Below, piece by piece: positions 59,658-64,000 of a stretch of DNA of 64,000 bases (within the stretch, counting starts at the first letter, position 1; every line of letters begins with the position of its first letter). Origin of the DNA: Kribbella sp. VKM Ac-2568 (GTDB lineage Bacteria; Actinomycetota; Actinomycetes; Propionibacteriales; Kribbellaceae); the NCBI RefSeq assembly GCF_004345365.1, contig NZ_SLVF01000004.1:496001-560000 (forward strand), in the 5' to 3' direction. The notes beneath the pieces were generated by a model, which worked only from the letters and a program-made list of their open reading frames with translations, did no database searches and was not told where the DNA came from. The position numbers were made by a program, and so were the translations under genes.

Positions 59658-62165
59658 TTAGTCGGTTCGGGCAGCGGCTTCGGCGGGGCGGGTTCGAAGG
59701 GTCGTGGTGGCTGGGAGGAGGGTGGAGAAGAGGGTCAGGAAGAAGGCCGTGCCGATGATGATCAGGTAGATCCAGATCGGGCCGCTCGGGAACGCCGAGG
59801 ACGAGACCGCGGCGGCGAAGGGAAGCAAGCTGGCTAGAGCTACCAGGGTGCCGAGGGTGATTCCGGCCAAGGCGACCAGGACACCTTCAGTGGTCAGCAT
59901 GCGGAGGACCTGGCCGCGGGTGGATCCGGTGAGCCGCTGCAGACCGAACTCCCGGCGCCGACGGACCGTGGCCGACACCATCGTGTTGACGACCGAGACC
60001 GCGGTGTACGCGATCAGCATTCCGACCAGCAGGTAATTCACCCACGCCTGCGTCTGCAGATCCTGGTTGTTCCCGTCGATCAACGCGTCCCGGTCGGCCA
60101 CCTGCACACCCGGATTCGTCGCTGCCAGCTTGGCCAGCGAGGCGTTCACGTCGGTACCCGGTTCGGTCCGGATCAGGATCTGCTTCGCCAGCTTGTCGGT
60201 GGTGTGCGCGGCGACGAGTTCGGCCGGCAGTACGACACTCTCGTAGCCACGCTCAGCCGCGAAAGTCGCGACCACCCGCAAGTCCACGGAGGCACCGTCG
60301 CCCAGCGTCATCTTGATCGACGTACCGACTCCTCGGTCGATCTTCAGGGCGACGCGATCCGGCAAGGCCACGGTCGAGCCGGTCAGGCCGGCCAGAGAAC
60401 CCGAGGTCAGCCGCACCGGCGCAGTACCATCGGGCCCTTGGGCGCTGATGCCTTGCAGTGGGGCGCCTTCCTCGTCGAAGGGCGCGTTCCGCGGCTCGTC
60501 GATCACGCCGACGCTGGTGACATAGGCGGACGCGCTGGCCACGCCAGGCAGGCCCTGCACCTCGGTCAGCAGCGAAGGTGACAGCCCGGCTCCAGTGGAG
60601 GCGAGTACCGCGTCGGCCCGGAGGTCCTTGGTGAACGCCTTCGAGGCCGCATCCACCTGCGTGGTCTGCATGTAGATGTTCGCGGTGGCGATTCCGACCG
60701 CCAGCATGACCGGCATCACCGCGGCCGACATCGCTACGGATCGCGCTGTCACGTTGAGGATCGCGAGCCGCCCGTTCACCCGGCTCACCGCGTACAGCGG
60801 CCAGCGCAGTATGGCGAGGACGGCCTTCGTGGCGACCGGACCGAGCAGGGCGACGCCGATCGCCCAGCACAGCACCGCAGGTCCCGCAGTGGCACCCGCC
60901 AAGGGCCCGCTCATCACGGCGCCGGTGACGATCACCAGGGCAAGTCCACCGGCCAGGAACAGCAGACCGAAGAGCAACCGCACCCAGCTGAACCACTTCC
61001 GTTGCAGCGAAGCCTCGACCAGCGCCTCGACCGGGCGGATCTTGGCCGACCGGCGTCCGGCGATCAGCGCCGCGCCGACAGCAGCCAGTACTGCGGCCCC
61101 GGCGCCCGCCGCGAAGGGGATGAGCCCTTGATAGAAGGTGACTTCGGGGGAGGCCACGCCGTTCGCGGCCAGCCGGTCGAACAGGAACCGCCCGAGCAGC
61201 ACACCAGGTACGCAACCCACCAGTACTGCAGGCAGCGAGACCACCATCGCCTCGCCCAGGATCATCCGGCGCACCTGGCCCGGCGTGGTCCCGATCCCAC
61301 GCAGCAGGGCGAACTCGCGTTGCCGGTGCTGGGCGGACAGCGCCAGCGTCGACGCGACTACGAACATCATCGTCATCGCCGCGATCCCACCGAACGAGCC
61401 CGCGACCGCGATCAGGGTCTCCTTGGCCTGAGAGGCGTCCGGGTGCTCGACCAGTCCGCGATCGATCCCGGACAGGGCGGAGACGCTGCCGTCGGCCTTC
61501 TCGATGTTCTTCCGGAGCGCCTTCAGATCGGTGCCCGGAGCAACCAGTACACCGAGCGCGGAGTACTGGCCCGGACGCTCGGCGATGCGGGTCGCGTCGG
61601 CCGTGGAGAAGAACGTGTTACCCGCCGGTCCAGCGGCGATTCCACTGACCCTGAAGGAAGTTGGTTTGCCTTGGGCAAGGAGTTGGGCCTTTCCGCCGAC
61701 CCGCGTACCGAGCTGCCGGGCGGTGGTGGCATCGAGAACCACCTCGCCCGCGCGGGGCGCAGTACCGGACTGCAGGGTGTAGGGCGCGAGCCGGGCGGAG
61801 TCCCAGTTGTGACCCTCGGACGGCATCGGCGACGGACCCCGCAGTACAGGTGCAGGGAAGGTCAGATCGCCGATCACGTCGGTGACTCCGTCGAGCCCGC
61901 GGACCTTTTCCACGAGAGCCGCGGGGACGCCGACCTGCTCGACCAGCGGAGTGGCGTCCTCGGCGCCTGGACGCAGATGGCTTTGCTTGCCAGAGACAAC
62001 GATCGGAGCGCCGGCCAGCCGCTCCGGCGGAACGTTCGACCGGATGCCGGTCTCCATCAGGCCGCCGCAGGCCAGCACGATCGCGGTGCCGAACACGACG
62101 GCGACGAAGGTCGCGATGAAACCGCCCTTGCGGTAGCGCAGGGTGCGCAGCGCGAGGCGGATCAT
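59658..62165 (-). CDS. FtsX-like ABC transporter permease (MacB-type, two-domain)
   Basis: The 835-residue membrane protein has an N-terminal helix, a large extracytoplasmic domain, three helices (about 250-380), a further cluster, a second extracytoplasmic domain, and three last helices. This is the duplicated FtsX architecture common in actinobacteria. L-A-L-R-T-L-R-Y-R-K-G-G at the start and F-A-L-L-R-G-I-G-T-T-P-G-Q-V and F-G-L-Q-R-L-T-G-S-T-R-G-Q are conserved FtsX loops. ATG 62165 overlaps the ATPase stop as ATGA. It should work with that ATPase in lipid, peptide or antibiotic export or envelope mechanotransmission. Confidence 0.93.
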   Translation of the reverse strand: MIRLALRTLRYRKGGFIATFVAVVFGTAIVLACGGLMETGIRSNVPPERLAGAPIVVSGKQSHLRPGAEDATPLVEQVGVPAALVEKVRGLDGVTDVIGDLTFPAPVLRGPSPMPSEGHNWDSARLAPYTLQSGTAPRAGEVVLDATTARQLGTRVGGKAQLLAQGKPTSFRVSGIAAGPAGNTFFSTADATRIAERPGQYSALGVLVAPGTDLKALRKNIEKADGSVSALSGIDRGLVEHPDASQAKETLIAVAGSFGGIAAMTMMFVVASTLALSAQHRQREFALLRGIGTTPGQVRRMILGEAMVVSLPAVLVGCVPGVLLGRFLFDRLAANGVASPEVTFYQGLIPFAAGAGAAVLAAVGAALIAGRRSAKIRPVEALVEASLQRKWFSWVRLLFGLLFLAGGLALVIVTGAVMSGPLAGATAGPAVLCWAIGVALLGPVATKAVLAILRWPLYAVSRVNGRLAILNVTARSVAMSAAVMPVMLAVGIATANIYMQTTQVDAASKAFTKDLRADAVLASTGAGLSPSLLTEVQGLPGVASASAYVTSVGVIDEPRNAPFDEEGAPLQGISAQGPDGTAPVRLTSGSLAGLTGSTVALPDRVALKIDRGVGTSIKMTLGDGASVDLRVVATFAAERGYESVVLPAELVAAHTTDKLAKQILIRTEPGTDVNASLAKLAATNPGVQVADRDALIDGNNQDLQTQAWVNYLLVGMLIAYTAVSVVNTMVSATVRRRREFGLQRLTGSTRGQVLRMLTTEGVLVALAGITLGTLVALASLLPFAAAVSSSAFPSGPIWIYLIIIGTAFFLTLFSTLLPATTTLRTRPAEAAARTD

Positions 62166-62959
62166 CGGCCGGCCGCCCTGGCCAGCGATGCGACCGAGGC
62201 GGCGCGGGCGCCGAGGTGGGTCATCCGGTCGGCGACCTGCTCGGCCGTCGGCGCGATCAGGCTGCCCGCGAGCATGCCGTCGGCCAGGAAGACCACCTGG
62301 TCGGCGTACGACGCGGCGACCGGGTCGTGCGTCACCATCACCACGGTCTGTCCCTGGCTGCGAACGGGCTCACGGAGCAGTTCGAGGACGTCGGCCGCGG
62401 TCTGGGTGTCCAGTGCGCCGGTCGGCTCGTCGGCGAAGATCACCGCGGGCCGGGCGACCAGTGCGCGGGCGATCGCGACGCGCTGCTGCTGTCCACCGGA
62501 CAGTTCGCCCGGACGCTTCTTCTGCTTGTCGCCGAGGCCGACGCGTTCCAGCACGTCGCGGACGCCGGCGCGGTTCGGACGGCGGCCGTCGAGCTCCTGC
62601 GGCAGCGTGACGTTCTGCCAGACCGTGAGGGCCGGCAGCAGGTTGAACGACTGGAAGACGAAGCCGATCCGCTCGCGGCGGAGCTCGGTCAACTGCTTCT
62701 CGTTGAGCCCGGCGAGCGGCTGGTCGTCGATCGTCACCGTGCCGGAGGTCGGCCGGTCCAGCCCCGCGGCGCAGTGCAGGAAGGTGCTCTTGCCGGAACC
62801 CGAGGGTCCCATCACCGCGGTGAAGGTGCCGCGGGCGAAGCTGATGCTGGTCCCGTCGAGCGCGACGACGGCGTTGTTGCCCCGGCCGTAGACCCGGCGT
62901 ACGTCGTGCAGAACGACCGAATCGCCTGTCCTGCTGATGGTTCGCTGCTTGCGCCTCAT
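62162..62959 (-). CDS. ABC transporter ATP-binding protein (MacB/LolD-like)
   Basis: The 265-residue ATPase has Walker A G-P-S-G-S-G-K-S-T, signature L-S-G-G-Q-Q-Q-R-V, and Walker B A-V-I-F-A-D-E-P-T-G-A-L-D, which is typical of the LolD/MacB group (F-A-D-E-P-T-G). ATG 62959 follows AGGGG. It is coupled to the FtsX-like permease downstream. No adjacent regulator is seen. Confidence 0.94.
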   Translation of the reverse strand: MRRKQRTISRTGDSVVLHDVRRVYGRGNNAVVALDGTSISFARGTFTAVMGPSGSGKSTFLHCAAGLDRPTSGTVTIDDQPLAGLNEKQLTELRRERIGFVFQSFNLLPALTVWQNVTLPQELDGRRPNRAGVRDVLERVGLGDKQKKRPGELSGGQQQRVAIARALVARPAVIFADEPTGALDTQTAADVLELLREPVRSQGQTVVMVTHDPVAASYADQVVFLADGMLAGSLIAPTAEQVADRMTHLGARAASVASLARAAGR

Positions 62960-63051
62960 GGCCAACCCCTTGTGTGCTCCGACTGACGAGCACGACGCTA
63001 CGGACGCGCGAGCAGCCTCCCCAGGGAGCTGGGCAGCCGATCGGGGTAGTG

Positions 63052-63954
63052 CTAACTCCCCTGTTCGAGGGCGCCCAGCTCGGTCAGCAGGTGGTTCTCG
63101 ACCAGCTTCACCAGGCCCTCGTGCCGAGCACCGGTGTAACCGCGGGGCGTCCCCTCGACGAGCATGATCAGGTAGAGGTAGACGCGGTACAGCGAGAGCT
63201 TCTCTCGGTCGACATCCGAGCCGTAGCCGGCCAGCAACTCCTCGTCGAGGCTGCTGAGCAGCGACAGCGAGACGAATTCGGCCACCGGGTCGCCCCAGAA
63301 CGCCCGCTCACCGTCGACGAGCCCGGTGATCCGCCCGTCCTCGACGAGAACGTTGCCGTCCCACAGATCGAAGTGGATCAACCGCGGCGTCCGTACGTCG
63401 TCCAGCAGGTCCTTGCGATCGAGGGCCGCCTGCCAGATCTGCTCGGCCGGGCGTGGCAGCCGTACGGCGTACCGCTCGGCGTCACCGAGAACGTCGTCCA
63501 CCATCGACAGGAAGGCCTCGCTCCACCGCTGCACGAGGCCCTTCTGCGGATAGCCGAAGCCGGTGCCAGTCACCTCGTGCAGGCTCGCCACGATCCCGCC
63601 GAGCTCACCCCGTACTCCGGCGTCCGCCCCCGCGCTCTGCAACGTCGTACCGGGGAGGGCGGTCATCAGCAGGTAATCCTCGCCTTCGTGCACGACCTCG
63701 GGGACCGGGGCTTGGCCGAGCGCCGCGCGGTAGAACTCGGCCTCGGTGTGGATCAGGTCCTGCTCGTAGGTGAGCCCTGGCGCGTCCGGGTCGGGAGAGA
63801 GCTTGAGGATCAGGTCTCCGTCGGGTCGGCCGATCCGGTAGACCGTGTTGAAGGTTCCTTCGGTCAGCTCTTCGGAGGAGGCTGCGGGACCCACGCCGGC
63901 TTCCGCCAGCAGTTCGTCGAGGCCCGCACGATCCAGTTGCCGCTTGTTGCTCAT
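63052..63954 (-). CDS. Phosphotransferase-fold small-molecule kinase (APH/fructosamine-kinase-like)
   Basis: The 300-residue protein has the aminoglycoside-phosphotransferase fold: T-E-G-T-F-N-T-V-Y-R-I as the nucleotide loop, catalytic L-I-H-F-D-L-W-D-G-N-V-L-V, and the metal motif G-L-V-D-G-E-R-A-F-W-G-D-P. In APH enzymes the catalytic loop is usually H-x-D-x-x-x-x-N, which is satisfied. The H-F-D-L-W-x-x-N form and overall size also fit fructosamine kinases. Substrate unknown. ATG 63954 follows GAGGACC. It lies 92 bp upstream of the ABC exporter pair on the same strand, so joint transcription is possible. Confidence 0.88.
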   Translation of the reverse strand: MSNKRQLDRAGLDELLAEAGVGPAASSEELTEGTFNTVYRIGRPDGDLILKLSPDPDAPGLTYEQDLIHTEAEFYRAALGQAPVPEVVHEGEDYLLMTALPGTTLQSAGADAGVRGELGGIVASLHEVTGTGFGYPQKGLVQRWSEAFLSMVDDVLGDAERYAVRLPRPAEQIWQAALDRKDLLDDVRTPRLIHFDLWDGNVLVEDGRITGLVDGERAFWGDPVAEFVSLSLLSSLDEELLAGYGSDVDREKLSLYRVYLYLIMLVEGTPRGYTGARHEGLVKLVENHLLTELGALEQGS

Positions 63955-64000
63955 CAAAGGTCCTCGGGGGAGGGAAGGGGTTTCTTACGTTCGGACTGGA

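Overview
The window is 64 kb of very GC-rich DNA with many GTG starts, tightly coupled operons (stop/start overlaps such as TGATG, ATGA and GTGA), secreted glycosidases with ricin-type domains and a stand-alone LigD polymerase domain. This is an actinobacterial chromosome, most like a soil actinomycete of the Kribbella/Nocardioides group. The genus is inferred from gene style only. I see no rRNA, tRNA, CRISPR array, complete transposon or phage module.

Layout. 0-3 kb: a hydroxyproline/proline-type catabolic unit (RpiR regulator, ProC-like reductase, proline racemase family protein cut by the window edge) and a divergent hydrolase. 3.5-9 kb: a drug-efflux ABC pair with its TetR, a P-loop kinase, and a flavin monooxygenase with its own TetR. 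9-14 kb: LigD-type polymerase domain, IlvE, two regulators and a small Cys-motif protein. 14-21 kb: a secreted subtilase, the wrecked 3' end of a GH18 chitinase (17.2-17.4 kb), and a redox signalling pair (response regulator fused to a thioredoxin-reductase-like flavoprotein, plus a cNMP-domain histidine kinase). 20.7-24 kb: a De Ley-Doudoroff type operon (galactonate dehydratase, mutarotase, KDPG/KDPGal aldolase, KDG kinase) whose first gene has lost its N-terminal domain. 24.4-35 kb: accessory genes (a frameshifted small secreted-type gene, a winged-helix/hydrolase fusion, OsmC plus flavoprotein, AzlCD, a large LuxR ATPase with a hydrolase, DoxX plus a BBE-like oxidase).

The stretch 34.96-35.94 kb is non-genic and rich in repeats. 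It holds a DHFR-family gene fragment, two copies of a ~76-bp inverted-repeat element whose third copy lies at 24.1 kb beside the truncated galactonate dehydratase, and five 42-bp tandem repeats ending at the stop codon of a beta-glucosidase.

35.9-51.2 kb is a coherent beta-glucan utilisation locus. It holds an Opp/Dpp-type importer (binding protein plus FBCD) with a GH1 beta-glucosidase, a LacI regulator, a ROK regulator with a second GH1, and divergent secreted GH16 and GH30 enzymes with near-identical C-terminal ricin domains. CebR-like 14-bp palindromes lie upstream of the importer and between GH16 and GH30, so one LacI repressor probably couples extracellular depolymerisation, uptake and intracellular hydrolysis.

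51.3-64 kb holds small regulatory and stress genes (MerR/VOC, ArsR/AlkZ-like, MarR, DinB-type isomerase), a NarL/DesK-type two-component pair whose regulator carries an in-frame stop inside its DNA-binding domain, DedA, a flavin reductase, a PAS-ANTAR protein, a MacB-like ABC exporter and a phosphotransferase-fold kinase.
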